In this document: positions 33,814 through 41,556 of the stretch, in pieces
How positions within the stretch are numbered: position 1 is the first letter of the stretch
Layout of the letters: each line of letters starts with the position of its first letter
From: Nocardia sp.
GTDB taxonomy: Bacteria > Actinomycetota > Actinomycetes > Mycobacteriales > Mycobacteriaceae
Assembly (NCBI RefSeq): GCF_025465275.1
Contig: NZ_JAODNK010000016.1
Location: 1-64,000, forward strand
Reading direction: 5' to 3'
Length of the DNA: 64,000 nucleotides
Made by a program: the position numbers and the translations under genes
Notes under the pieces: generated by a model
Told to the model about the DNA's origin: nothing
What the model saw: the letters and a program-made list of their open reading frames with translations, nothing else
The model's database searches: none

Positions 33814-35400
33814 TCAGGTGCTCGGGACCGGGGTCGGCCTGGCCAGCACCTGGTCCAGGACCTCGGTGAGGTACCGCACCGGGTCCGCCGCCGGCGCCGT
33901 GGTGCGCATCGCGACGATCCCGTCCGGACGGACGAGCAGGGCACCTTCGGGCGGAAGCCACGGGACCGCGACGCGATGCGCGGGGAGTCCGACCTCCACC
34001 GCGGCGGTGAGCCAGCGTTCGCCGCCGGCGCCGACCAGCAGGGTCCACCGGGACGCCACCAGGTCGAGGGTTGATACCCCGTCGATCCACGCGTGGGGCA
34101 CCCGTGAACCCGGTGAACCATCCAGTGCCGCAGCAAGATCCACTGTTGACGGCAGTTCCGGCCGCGGATCGACGACGGCGGCCGAGTCGTACCGCTGGCC
34201 GAGGTGCACAACCGGTGCCGCCCACACCCCGGCCGCCACCCTGGCGGCGTCGGCCTCGGGTCCGCGGCCCCAATGCAGTTGCGGGTCGGCAAGTCGGCGC
34301 ATCGCCTGGTCCAGCGTCGCCGCGGCGACCGGTTCACGTTCGTGCGCGTAGGTGTCGAGCAGGCCGGGGCCTGCCTCACCGTGGTGGACGGCGGCCAGTT
34401 TCCACGCCAGGTTGTGTGCGTCGGCGACACCGGTATTGAGGCCGAACGCGCCCAGGGGTGACACGGTGTGCGCGGCGTCGCCGACGAGGAACACACGGCC
34501 GACCGCGAAGCTCTCGGCCGCGGCGCTGCGCGGGCGCCAGGGCAGCACACTGCGCACCTCGACGTCGAGGCCGGGATCACCGACCGCCGACCGCACGATC
34601 GCGGCGCAGTGCTCGGGCGTGAAGTCCTCGGGGCGTTCGCCGGCGTCGATATCGCAGGCCGCGTGGAAGACCCAGTTCGTCTCGCCGTCCACGGTGACCA
34701 GCAGGCCGGGCGTCTCCGGCACCGTGATGGTGCAGGTGGCGAAGGACATGCCCCGCAGGTGGGGTCGGAGGTCGGCGCGGAACAGGATGTTGATCATCGC
34801 CTTGCCGAGGTCACCCGGACCGGAGGTGCGTACGCCGAGGGCGGTCCGCACGGTGCTGTGCGAGCCGTCGGCGGCGACCACGTGCGCGCACCGCAGCGAA
34901 TAGCGGCCATCGGGTCCTTCCAGTTCGACGTCGACCCCGTCGGAGTCCTGCGCGATGCCGACCAGACGGGTCGACCAGCGCAGGTCCGCTCCGCGGCGCG
35001 TCAGGTCGGCGGCCACGACGGCGTCGAGCCGGTCCTGGGCGCAGACGCCGCGCAGCCTGAACGGCGTCACATCCAGTTCATGGGCAGACGGGGTCGGCAT
35101 GGGCACGGTCACGACATCGCCCGCGCCCATCTCGACGACGGTCCGCGCCACCGCCTTGCCCGCGCCGCCCCGGAGGTCGACCGCAGTGGCGTCCACGGCG
35201 GTGTCGAGCCCGAGTTCGCGGAGGATTTCGACGGTGCGCGCTCCAATTCCGGTGGCGCGTGGGTGGATCGACGGACCGGACCGGCGTTCGACCAGTACCG
35301 CGTGGATGCCGTGATGGGTGAGCAGCGCCGCGGTGAGCAGGCCGACGCTGCCGCCTCCGACCACGAGCACAGATACTTCTGGATACGTTGTCTCCGTCAT
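33814..35400 (-). CDS. FAD-dependent aromatic hydroxylase / monooxygenase (PheA/TfdB type)
   Basis: A 528-aa flavoprotein monooxygenase: FAD-binding VSVLVVGGGSVGLLTAALLTHHG at the N-terminus, a DG segment in VVAADGSHSTVRTALG, and the GD motif VFLVGDAAHTVSPLGAFGLNTG, followed by a thioredoxin-like C-terminal region. It likely hydroxylates an aromatic or polyketide using NAD(P)H and O2. ATG 35400 overlaps a palindrome and lies divergent to a TetR gene that probably represses it. Confidence 0.85.
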   Translation of the reverse strand: MTETTYPEVSVLVVGGGSVGLLTAALLTHHGIHAVLVERRSGPSIHPRATGIGARTVEILRELGLDTAVDATAVDLRGGAGKAVARTVVEMGAGDVVTVPMPTPSAHELDVTPFRLRGVCAQDRLDAVVAADLTRRGADLRWSTRLVGIAQDSDGVDVELEGPDGRYSLRCAHVVAADGSHSTVRTALGVRTSGPGDLGKAMINILFRADLRPHLRGMSFATCTITVPETPGLLVTVDGETNWVFHAACDIDAGERPEDFTPEHCAAIVRSAVGDPGLDVEVRSVLPWRPRSAAAESFAVGRVFLVGDAAHTVSPLGAFGLNTGVADAHNLAWKLAAVHHGEAGPGLLDTYAHEREPVAAATLDQAMRRLADPQLHWGRGPEADAARVAAGVWAAPVVHLGQRYDSAAVVDPRPELPSTVDLAAALDGSPGSRVPHAWIDGVSTLDLVASRWTLLVGAGGERWLTAAVEVGLPAHRVAVPWLPPEGALLVRPDGIVAMRTTAPAADPVRYLTEVLDQVLARPTPVPST

Positions 35401-35416
35401 GGATACACTGTAGCCA
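35400..35416. promoter_or_regulatory. 17-bp near-palindrome, probable TetR operator
   Basis: TGGATACACTGTAGCCA is a 17-bp inverted repeat (TGGATACA and TGTAGCCA around C, one mismatched pair). A partial copy TGGATACGTTGT sits at 35380-35391, exactly 20 bp earlier (two helical turns) inside the start of the monooxygenase gene. The site lies in the 56-bp gap between the divergent monooxygenase and TetR genes. Confidence 0.6.
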
Positions 35417-35456
35417 GAAGGTAGGATGCGGAGCAACGAGGAAAGGAACCGCCCCG

Positions 35457-36161
35457 ATGACCGAACCCATTGCCTCATCGGTGTGGACACGGCCGCGCCC
35501 CGAACCGCGTCGACGCGCTCCCGGGGTGGACCAGTACGTGGCCGCCGCACTGGCCGTTGCCGACGCGGAGGGATTGGCAGCGGTGTCGATGCGAAGGGTC
35601 GCAGGCGATCTCGGCTCCGGAACCGCCTCGCTCTACCGGTACATCACCAACCGCGACGAGCTCGTCGACCTGATGATCGACGCGGCACAGGGCGAGGATC
35701 CGCTACCCGAATCCACCGCGGACTGGCGTACCGACCTGGGAGCCGTCGCGCACGGAATGCGCACAACGCTGCTGCGCCACCCTTGGCTGGCAGGTGAACT
35801 GACAGGAAGACCCGCCCTCGGCCCGAACTCGTTGCGGCGCTCCGAGTCCGCGCTCCGAGCCGCCGTCGCACTCACACCCGACATCACCCAAGCCGCACGG
35901 GCGCTCACCGCCGTGCACGCATACGTGCTGGGTTCGGTCGCCGCCCAACAGTCCTCTCGCCGCGCAGAGCAGCGCACCGGCCTGACCGAGGAACAGTGGC
36001 AGCACAGCGTCGGCCCCTACATCACCGAGGTCATCGCAGCCGGCAAACACCCAATGCTCGCCCGCCGAGTCCTCGAAGCCGAGGACCTCGACCCCGACAC
36101 CGAGTTCGCCTTCGGCCTGAACTGCGTCCTCGACGGCCTCGCAGCCCGCCTGGCTCACTGA
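35457..36161 (+). CDS. TetR-family regulator with C-terminal TetR_C domain
   Basis: A 234-aa protein with N-terminal helix-turn-helix LAAVSMRRVAGDLGSGTASLYRYITNRDELVDLM and a C-terminal region of the TetR/TetR_C group (LTAVHAYVLGSVAAQ). Divergent from the flavin monooxygenase, a layout as in tetR-tetX-like pairs. AGGAAAGGAACC precedes ATG 35457. Confidence 0.87.
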   Translation: MTEPIASSVWTRPRPEPRRRAPGVDQYVAAALAVADAEGLAAVSMRRVAGDLGSGTASLYRYITNRDELVDLMIDAAQGEDPLPESTADWRTDLGAVAHGMRTTLLRHPWLAGELTGRPALGPNSLRRSESALRAAVALTPDITQAARALTAVHAYVLGSVAAQQSSRRAEQRTGLTEEQWQHSVGPYITEVIAAGKHPMLARRVLEAEDLDPDTEFAFGLNCVLDGLAARLAH

Positions 36162-36206
36162 CCGGTCAGTGCGTTTGCCCCACGAAATGGCATGTGGGGC
36201 ATGAAA

Positions 36207-36237
36207 AACCGGCAGATACATGCTGTACCTGCCGGTT
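36207..36237 (-). terminator. Intrinsic terminator of the tRNA remnant, minus strand
   Basis: AACCGGCAG (36207-36215) pairs with CTGCCGGTT (36229-36237). On the minus strand the stem is followed by five T residues (AAAAA at 36204-36208 on the plus strand overlaps the stem end). It stands immediately after the CCA end of the tRNA fragment. Confidence 0.75.
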
Positions 36238-36239
36238 GA

Positions 36240-36284
36240 TGGTGGGCGCAGAGGGGATCGAACCCCCGACCTCGGGCATGTAAA
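36240..36284 (-). tRNA. Detached 3' half of a tRNA (Val UAC-like), probable attachment-site remnant
   Basis: On the minus strand this gives an anticodon loop TTTACAT, 3' anticodon-stem strand GCCCG, variable AGGTC, a complete T-arm (GGGGG, loop TTCGATC, CCCTC), acceptor strand TGCGCCC, A and CCA. Continuing 5', the expected pairing partner would be CGGGC but the sequence reads CTGGG, and no D-arm or 5' acceptor strand follows. So only the 3' half is tRNA. This is what remains on the displaced side when an element integrates into a tRNA gene. Confidence 0.65.
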
Positions 36285-36643
36285 CCCAGTTTGGCCACGA
36301 CTGCCCACCTGCTTTACGCCAATGGCGTCGGCTGCCGCAGCCTCTGGCCCGGACTGGCCAACCGAAATCTCGGGCTCGACGAACCCGATGCGCACTTAGG
36401 CCTCGTCAACGCCGACGACCATCAGATCGCTCTCGTCCGGGTCATCACCAACGACGACAGCGAGCTGTTCCAGCCCGTACGCCCCACTTTCACAACAACT
36501 TCCGATAGGCCTGCCGTAGGAATCAGCACAAAGCTCCACAAGCTGCTGGGAGCGCGACACGACGCCTACTACCTCATCAATCAGTCGCGAAGCGACAAAG
36601 CGTTCAACAATCAGGTACGCGCCGGCGGCAGTCCCAAACGCGC

Positions 36644-36838
36644 TTCGACGTCGTTGACGATGACGGCGAACTCGCCGCGCCGTGGCCAGCACTAACCTGC
36701 ACCGAACTCACCATCCTGGACCAAGCCGAATGGACAGCAGACGAACTCGGAGCACTCCGCAGCCTCAGCACGATCACGGGCAGCCAATTCGGCACACGCG
36801 GGCCACACGCACATACAGTGCGGACCGCTGAACTCTAG
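36644..36838 (+). pseudogene. Gene remnant without start codon
   Basis: An in-frame stretch reading FDVVDDDGELAAPWPALT and LDQAEWTADELGALRSL up to TAG 36836-36838 has coding-like composition and GC3, but no ATG, GTG or TTG is available upstream in this frame. The 36291-36643 stretch between it and the tRNA fragment has no convincing gene. Family not recognised. Confidence 0.35.
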
Positions 36839-37653
36839 ACCTCGCTGCGTAGCAGCGACACCAGCACCCGCTCGGCCAAATCTTGTTCCTCCATATCTCC
36901 GAGAATGCACTGGTTCGCATATTCGGCAAGAACCACGAGCGCCCGCCTTGCAGAGTCGAACTGACGCACATCCATGAACAGAATCGGAACCTCTTCGGCA
37001 ACAGCTGTGGCCTGCCTGAGCTCAGCGACCGAGCAATTCAGACTGTCGCCGAACTGATTGACTATCAAGACAAATGGCAAATTCCTTGCTTCGTAATAGT
37101 CTATAGCAGGGAAACTTTCCCGAAGGTTGCCGAGGTCGAGCAGGACAATGGCACCAATAGCACCCCTGAGGATCTCGTCCCACAGAAACCATCGATTGTA
37201 AACTCCCGGGACACCGAAAATATGCAGAGCCAAATCATTTGCAAAGCGGATGTGACCGAGATCGAACCGAAGCGCTTCGGTTCCGTCGATACCATTTTTG
37301 ACTATGCAATCGAAATCGGCAGTATAGTCGGAGACGGTCTTGACCATAGCGGTCTTGCCGACCCCCGATCCGCCAGAGATTAGTATCTTGGCTCTAACTG
37401 AGCAAGAAAAGGGCCGCGGAAGTGCAGAGCACACTTGCGCACTGTCATTCGAGGGCAGTATTGCCGCCAGCCCAGCTTCGACATCGAGTCGAGCTCTTAG
37501 CCCGTCGATGAAACTGACGTGACGGGCTGGGAGGCTCAGCTCCCGCAAGCCGGCCCCAAGATCGAGCGCCCCGCCAATGCCGCGCAAAAAATCCTCACTG
37601 CGCCGGGTGAGCCATCGGTCGACTGCCATGGAGTCAGAGCAGGAATCGTTCAC
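36835..37653 (-). CDS. Conservon-type (CvnD-like) Ras-like GTPase, orphan
   Basis: A 272-aa protein. An about 85-residue N-terminal extension precedes a CvnD-type GTPase: P-loop GGSGVGKT (94-101), FDLGHI and HIFGVPGVYNRWFLWDEILRGAIGAIVLLD (switch II region and following helix), and VNQFGD in the base-recognition position where CvnD proteins have VNxFD. In conservons, CvnD sits behind a sensor kinase and two small proteins; none is here. It follows an ECF sigma gene with a GTGA overlap (37650-37653). It is AT-richer than neighbours. Confidence 0.8.
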   Translation of the reverse strand: MNDSCSDSMAVDRWLTRRSEDFLRGIGGALDLGAGLRELSLPARHVSFIDGLRARLDVEAGLAAILPSNDSAQVCSALPRPFSCSVRAKILISGGSGVGKTAMVKTVSDYTADFDCIVKNGIDGTEALRFDLGHIRFANDLALHIFGVPGVYNRWFLWDEILRGAIGAIVLLDLGNLRESFPAIDYYEARNLPFVLIVNQFGDSLNCSVAELRQATAVAEEVPILFMDVRQFDSARRALVVLAEYANQCILGDMEEQDLAERVLVSLLRSEV

Positions 37654-38195
37654 AGTCGCCCGCCCTCTTCTAGCTTAATCGCGATGGTGCGCCTAGCTTT
37701 TCGCAGATGCGAGCGGACCGTGGCCTGACTGATCTGCAACAACTCTGCGATCTCAGCCGCCGCACAGCCTTCCATAGCCCACACCATCACCTGCCGCTGG
37801 CGCGGCGGCAAGCCACTCACTACCCGGTAATAGTGGTCCCGCGCAATCCACTCATCGATATCCGAGGTCCGCGAGCACAACGCCGAGTTCTCTGGGAACT
37901 CGCCGATCAAGTCTTCCTCCAGGGAGGCAATCCGTCGCAGCCACACGCGGCTAGCCGTTTTGCGCGCCCACGCCATGGGCAAGTTGATTGTGGACCATGA
38001 ATTCCAAGCCTTGGTCATCGTTTCCTGCACGATCTCAGCTGCGTCGGCTCGCCGTGCACCCTGAAGGATCAAGAATCCAACCAGTCGCGGAACCGATTTT
38101 CGGTAGAATTCGATAAACTCCTCTTGCCACACCGGTGCTGCGATCAGTCTCTCGGGCAACCGGAGATCGGCTGTTATCCTGTCAGGCTCGTCCAC
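37650..38195 (-). CDS. ECF-type RNA polymerase sigma factor
   Basis: About 181 aa from GTG 38195. Region 2 is EFYRKSVPRLVGFLILQGARRADAAEIVQETMTKAW; region 4 is LPPRQRQVMVWAMEGCAAAEIAELLQISQATVRSHLRKAR. Size and two-domain layout fit an extracytoplasmic-function sigma. GGGGG lies five bases before the GTG. It overlaps the small upstream gene by 14 bp and the downstream GTPase gene by 4 bp. No recognisable anti-sigma factor is adjacent, although the small membrane protein is a candidate. Confidence 0.85.
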   Translation of the reverse strand: MDEPDRITADLRLPERLIAAPVWQEEFIEFYRKSVPRLVGFLILQGARRADAAEIVQETMTKAWNSWSTINLPMAWARKTASRVWLRRIASLEEDLIGEFPENSALCSRTSDIDEWIARDHYYRVVSGLPPRQRQVMVWAMEGCAAAEIAELLQISQATVRSHLRKARRTIAIKLEEGGRL

Positions 38196-38415
38196 GATGC
38201 CCCCACATACCAACCGCCACGGTTGTATGGATACCGCCGAGACCATCCCGGCAGTCAACGAGGCTACCTTCGGGCAGATCCCTCGTAAGCAGGACAACGT
38301 GCTCACGGTGACCCCTCTGCTGGAGCACTTTCCACCGTAGCCATAACCATAAGACAAGCGCTGACAACGCATTTCCCGAAAGACCGGCAACTGGTCCGAA
38401 CAGTATCTCGCTCAC
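38182..38415 (-). CDS. Small membrane-segment protein upstream of the sigma gene
   Basis: A 77-aa frame from GTG 38415 with one hydrophobic helix (GLSGNALSALVLWLWLRW) followed by a basic soluble part (REHVVLLTRDLPEGSLVD). It overlaps the sigma start by 14 bp. The TTA codons are unusual for this genome. It could be a sensor or anti-sigma-like partner, or an adapter of the short effector-associated type. No family recognised; the overlap and sequence quality favour a real gene. Confidence 0.5.
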   Translation of the reverse strand: MSEILFGPVAGLSGNALSALVLWLWLRWKVLQQRGHREHVVLLTRDLPEGSLVDCRDGLGGIHTTVAVGMWGHRGRA

Positions 38416-38937
38416 AAGAGGTTAGAGCCGATTTCGGCCACCAGCGTGCACCTCGACCATCGAAAATTTCTACGACACACCGACGCCACGCCAGCCACAA
38501 TCTCGTGTGTCCTACCACCGTCTCCGACAAACCCGAACGCAGGGTTCATCACTCGGCGGTACCGACCTGACACGTCCAGATCGGGGCGTTCCCCGGATCT
38601 CCCCTACTTACGAGGCGCCGAGACCGCCCAGAGGATCAGCCTCGACGATCCGCCGCCCCCTCGAGCATGGATACCCCTCCCCAGCTCGCACAACTCGACC
38701 GCTCCGCACCAGCCTCGACGATCGCCGGAAGGATGCCGTTGACCGACCTGATCGACATACGTCGACATTGGCGGTAGCCGTCATACATCACCGCGCGCTC
38801 CTGGGTGATGGGCAGGCCGACCGTGATAGGTCACCCCTTCACGGTTGAGATTCATCCGACGCCGCCTCGTCGCCGCCGAGAACACTTACCAACGGCGATA
38901 CGCACGAGAGTTCCTATCCGGCAAGAATTCTGATGCA
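38416..38937. other. 522-bp region without a convincing gene
   Basis: Open frames are proline/arginine-rich and look non-coding. A 13-bp direct repeat AGCCTCGACGATC occurs near 38637 and 38709. The pentapeptide-repeat frame stays open back to TTG 38845, so its gene may begin in this region. Confidence 0.45.
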
Positions 38938-39801
38938 ATGAGAGATATGAGGGGGATGCGGCGGTGGCTCGGTTGGGGCGGAATAGGCGCGGGACTGACC
39001 GGCTTGTTCTGGCTCTATTTCAAGGTTCCGATCTGGTTGCTCCATGACCCCAAGGACGCCGATGCCTTTCGCGGCCAGCTAACCACCCTGCTCGGATTCG
39101 TAATCGCCTCCGCCACAGCACTATTCGGAATCACCAAGTACTACCTCGATCGCGAGAAGCAGCGCACCGACATCTTCAACGCGGCCATCGCCAACCTCGG
39201 CTCACCCGACCCGGTAATCAGAGCAGGCGGAGTGCGCGCACTCGCCCGCATGATGGCGTACTCGGCACAGGATCGCGACCGGGTACGGGCCACCTTCGCC
39301 GATATCCTCCGGCATCGAACAACATCCGCCGAACGCCTCGAGCCCGGTCAGGAACAACCGAGCGATATCTCCGCGATCCTCACAGCTCTCCAGGAAGCGC
39401 CGCACTTGCCGGAAGATCGGGCGCTGAACCTGCGCAGTGTCCGCCTGCCAGGTGCCCCTTGGCCGGATGTGGAATTGCCTGGTGCGCTGCTCGCCCGGGT
39501 CGATTTCGCCGGAGCAACACTGCGCGGCATCATGCTGGTCGGCGCCGACCTCGATCAAGCCGTTCTCACCAATGCCGACCTCGCAGGGGCCGATCTCCAC
39601 GGTGCACGCTTGACCAGGAGCCGGATGGTCGGTGCAATCCTGACCGGAAGTCGTGTCGACGGCGCCGATTTCACGGGCGCTGCGCTGAACGGGGCGGACC
39701 TGCGAGGCGTAGACCTGCGGGCGACGATCGGACTCACCAGTGCCCAAATCGACAGCGCAAAAACAGATTCGGATACCCAACTACCCGAACCCCGCAACTG
39801 A
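38938..39801 (+). CDS. Membrane-anchored pentapeptide-repeat protein
   Basis: About 287 aa from ATG 38938; TTG 38845 and ATG 38947 are alternatives. Two hydrophobic segments (GGIGAGLTGLFWLYFKVPIWLL and LTTLLGFVIASATALFGITKYY) precede a helical region with REKQRTDIFNAAIANLGS and a C-terminal right-handed beta-helix of pentapeptide repeats (A-D/N-L-x-G pattern: GADLDQAVLTNADLAGADLHGA). This architecture is widespread in actinomycetes next to signalling genes; function unknown. Confidence 0.75.
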   Translation: MRDMRGMRRWLGWGGIGAGLTGLFWLYFKVPIWLLHDPKDADAFRGQLTTLLGFVIASATALFGITKYYLDREKQRTDIFNAAIANLGSPDPVIRAGGVRALARMMAYSAQDRDRVRATFADILRHRTTSAERLEPGQEQPSDISAILTALQEAPHLPEDRALNLRSVRLPGAPWPDVELPGALLARVDFAGATLRGIMLVGADLDQAVLTNADLAGADLHGARLTRSRMVGAILTGSRVDGADFTGAALNGADLRGVDLRATIGLTSAQIDSAKTDSDTQLPEPRN

Positions 39802-39859
39802 CCTCGACGCCCGGACGAACCCCGCACAGATCACTCCAATTGGTCATCCGCCCGGGACC

Positions 39860-41554
39860 ATGCTAAAGAGAAACCATGTCTACACGATTCACACGTGGCC
39901 GGTCGCAGTGACGCCCAGCCATACGAATGACATCGCGTGGCAAACCCATTCCACCGAGCGAACAGTCCTGCTTGTCGCGCACAACATCACCACATTCAGC
40001 CGGCTGCTCGACATTCTCCCCGCCTTCGACAGCGATTCCCGCATCGACCTGGTTTGCGCCGCCACACCGGACGAGCCATTCCGGCACGGCATCGACGCCA
40101 TGCTCGCGACCCTCGGCCTGCGAGTGCTGCCCTGGGAGACCGCGAAAACTGCGACATTCGATTTGGCGATCGCGGCCAGCCATCACGATGGAATCCATGA
40201 GCTGACAACGCCTTTGGTGCTCATATCGCATGGAATCGGATACACTAAATACTCTCCCCAGGAGCCAGGAGCCAGGAGCCAGGAGCCAGGAGCCAGGAGC
40301 ATTTTCGGTCTCTCGCCCGAATGGACACTCCGGGACGGTGCTCCGTTCGCGCGCTCTCTCGTGCTCTCCCATCCATCTCAATTGGCGCGGTTGACAACTG
40401 CCGCACCCGCCGCCGCTTCCTCCGCCTATATCGCCGGCGACCCTTGCCTCGACAGGATCACGGCCAGTCTGCCGTTCCGCGAACGCTACCGACACGCTCT
40501 CGGCATCGGTGACCGTACCCTCGTCGTCGTCTCGTCCACCTGGTCGGATCAATCGGCGCTCGGAAGCCGGTTCGAGTTATTGCGCGAACTGCTCGCCGAA
40601 CTCCCCCGCGACTCCTACGCGGTCGCGGCCGTCCTCCATCCGAACATCCGCCATCACCACGGCCCCGGATTGATCGCGCACTGGTATGCCGATTGCCTCC
40701 GCTCCGGGCTCATCATGCTCGACGAAATCGACGGCTGGCGAGCAGGTCTCATTGCCGCCGATGTACTGATCGGCGATCATGGTGCGGTCACCGGCTATGG
40801 CGCGGCGATCGGCCGGCCGACTGTGCTGGCGGCATTCACCGACACCCCGCCCGGCACAGCCATCTCCGAACTCGGAGATGCTGCTCCCCGGCTTCCCGCG
40901 CATGGTCCGTATCGCCCGATAGTCGATGCCATGCGAGGAGCGGAATTCTCCGCAGCGGATCGGATTGCGGGCTTAGCCACCTCCGAACCCGGACGATCAC
41001 TCGAACTGCTGAGGAAGCTGTTCTACGATCTGCTCGCACTGCCGGTCCCGCCCCTTGCGGCCATTGCGGCGCTCATACCGCAACCCGAAACGATCAGTCC
41101 GACTGGCTCTTTCGCGGACGATGTGCTCGTGACCCCGATAGCGGGATGCGCCGGGGTTGATATCGAGCGACGTCCTGCGGAAATGCGCCGGTTCACCGAT
41201 ACGAACAGTGACAGTCATGTGTGCTGCCACGCCGACTATCCGGTACGCACGCTCCGTTCCCACGCCCGTGTCCTTGTCGCGGACCGCATGGATGCCGGCC
41301 CGGACGCTCTGGGCTGGTTACGATCGCTGTTGCAGGCCAATCCATTGTGCGAACTCGTCGCCCTCCTGTCCGATACGCACCTGATGGCGCTGCATCGCGA
41401 CGGACGCCGGTTCCAGGTCGACTGTGCGGGATGCCCGGGCAACGCGGCGGCATCGGCCCTCTATGCGATCATATGCGCGGGAACGACACCTGCGGCGATT
41501 GCAGTCCGGCTCGGCCGCGACCGGTTCCGGATTCTCATCGAAGCCGACGAGTGA
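39860..41554 (+). CDS. GT-B-like protein, cassette 1 (CDP-glycerol glycerophosphotransferase-like fold)
   Basis: 564 aa from ATG 39860, the same length as its paralogue at 44986. Shared blocks include TVLLVAH/TVLVVAR near the N-terminus, LISHGIGYTK versus LLPHGLGFNK, AGDPCLDR versus VGDPTFDR, GDRTLVVVSSTW versus GDRTLVVVASTW, and VLHPNI. The pattern resembles GT-B-fold transferases such as CDP-glycerol glycerophosphotransferases. Close homologues in actinomycetes are often misnamed translation initiation factor 2. A six-copy 7-bp tandem repeat is embedded after the first GT-B motif. It faces a convergent STAND gene two bases away. Confidence 0.72.
   Translation: MLKRNHVYTIHTWPVAVTPSHTNDIAWQTHSTERTVLLVAHNITTFSRLLDILPAFDSDSRIDLVCAATPDEPFRHGIDAMLATLGLRVLPWETAKTATFDLAIAASHHDGIHELTTPLVLISHGIGYTKYSPQEPGARSQEPGARSIFGLSPEWTLRDGAPFARSLVLSHPSQLARLTTAAPAAASSAYIAGDPCLDRITASLPFRERYRHALGIGDRTLVVVSSTWSDQSALGSRFELLRELLAELPRDSYAVAAVLHPNIRHHHGPGLIAHWYADCLRSGLIMLDEIDGWRAGLIAADVLIGDHGAVTGYGAAIGRPTVLAAFTDTPPGTAISELGDAAPRLPAHGPYRPIVDAMRGAEFSAADRIAGLATSEPGRSLELLRKLFYDLLALPVPPLAAIAALIPQPETISPTGSFADDVLVTPIAGCAGVDIERRPAEMRRFTDTNSDSHVCCHADYPVRTLRSHARVLVADRMDAGPDALGWLRSLLQANPLCELVALLSDTHLMALHRDGRRFQVDCAGCPGNAAASALYAIICAGTTPAAIAVRLGRDRFRILIEADE
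40259..40300 (+). repeat. Six perfect copies of CAGGAGC inside a coding gene
   Basis: Six head-to-tail copies of the heptamer CAGGAGC fill 42 bp within the cassette 1 GT-B-like gene, encoding QEPGARS twice. The paralogue has no such insert at this place. Because 7 is not a multiple of 3, loss or gain of one or two copies would shift the frame. Confidence 0.95.
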
Positions 41555-41556
41555 GT

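Noticed and set aside
36291..36695. 134-residue plus-strand frame after the tRNA fragment considered as an integrase or excisionase
   Set aside because: No tyrosine-recombinase R-H-R-Y pattern, no HTH, and weak coding character; only a short stretch near 36644-36838 in another frame looks coding.
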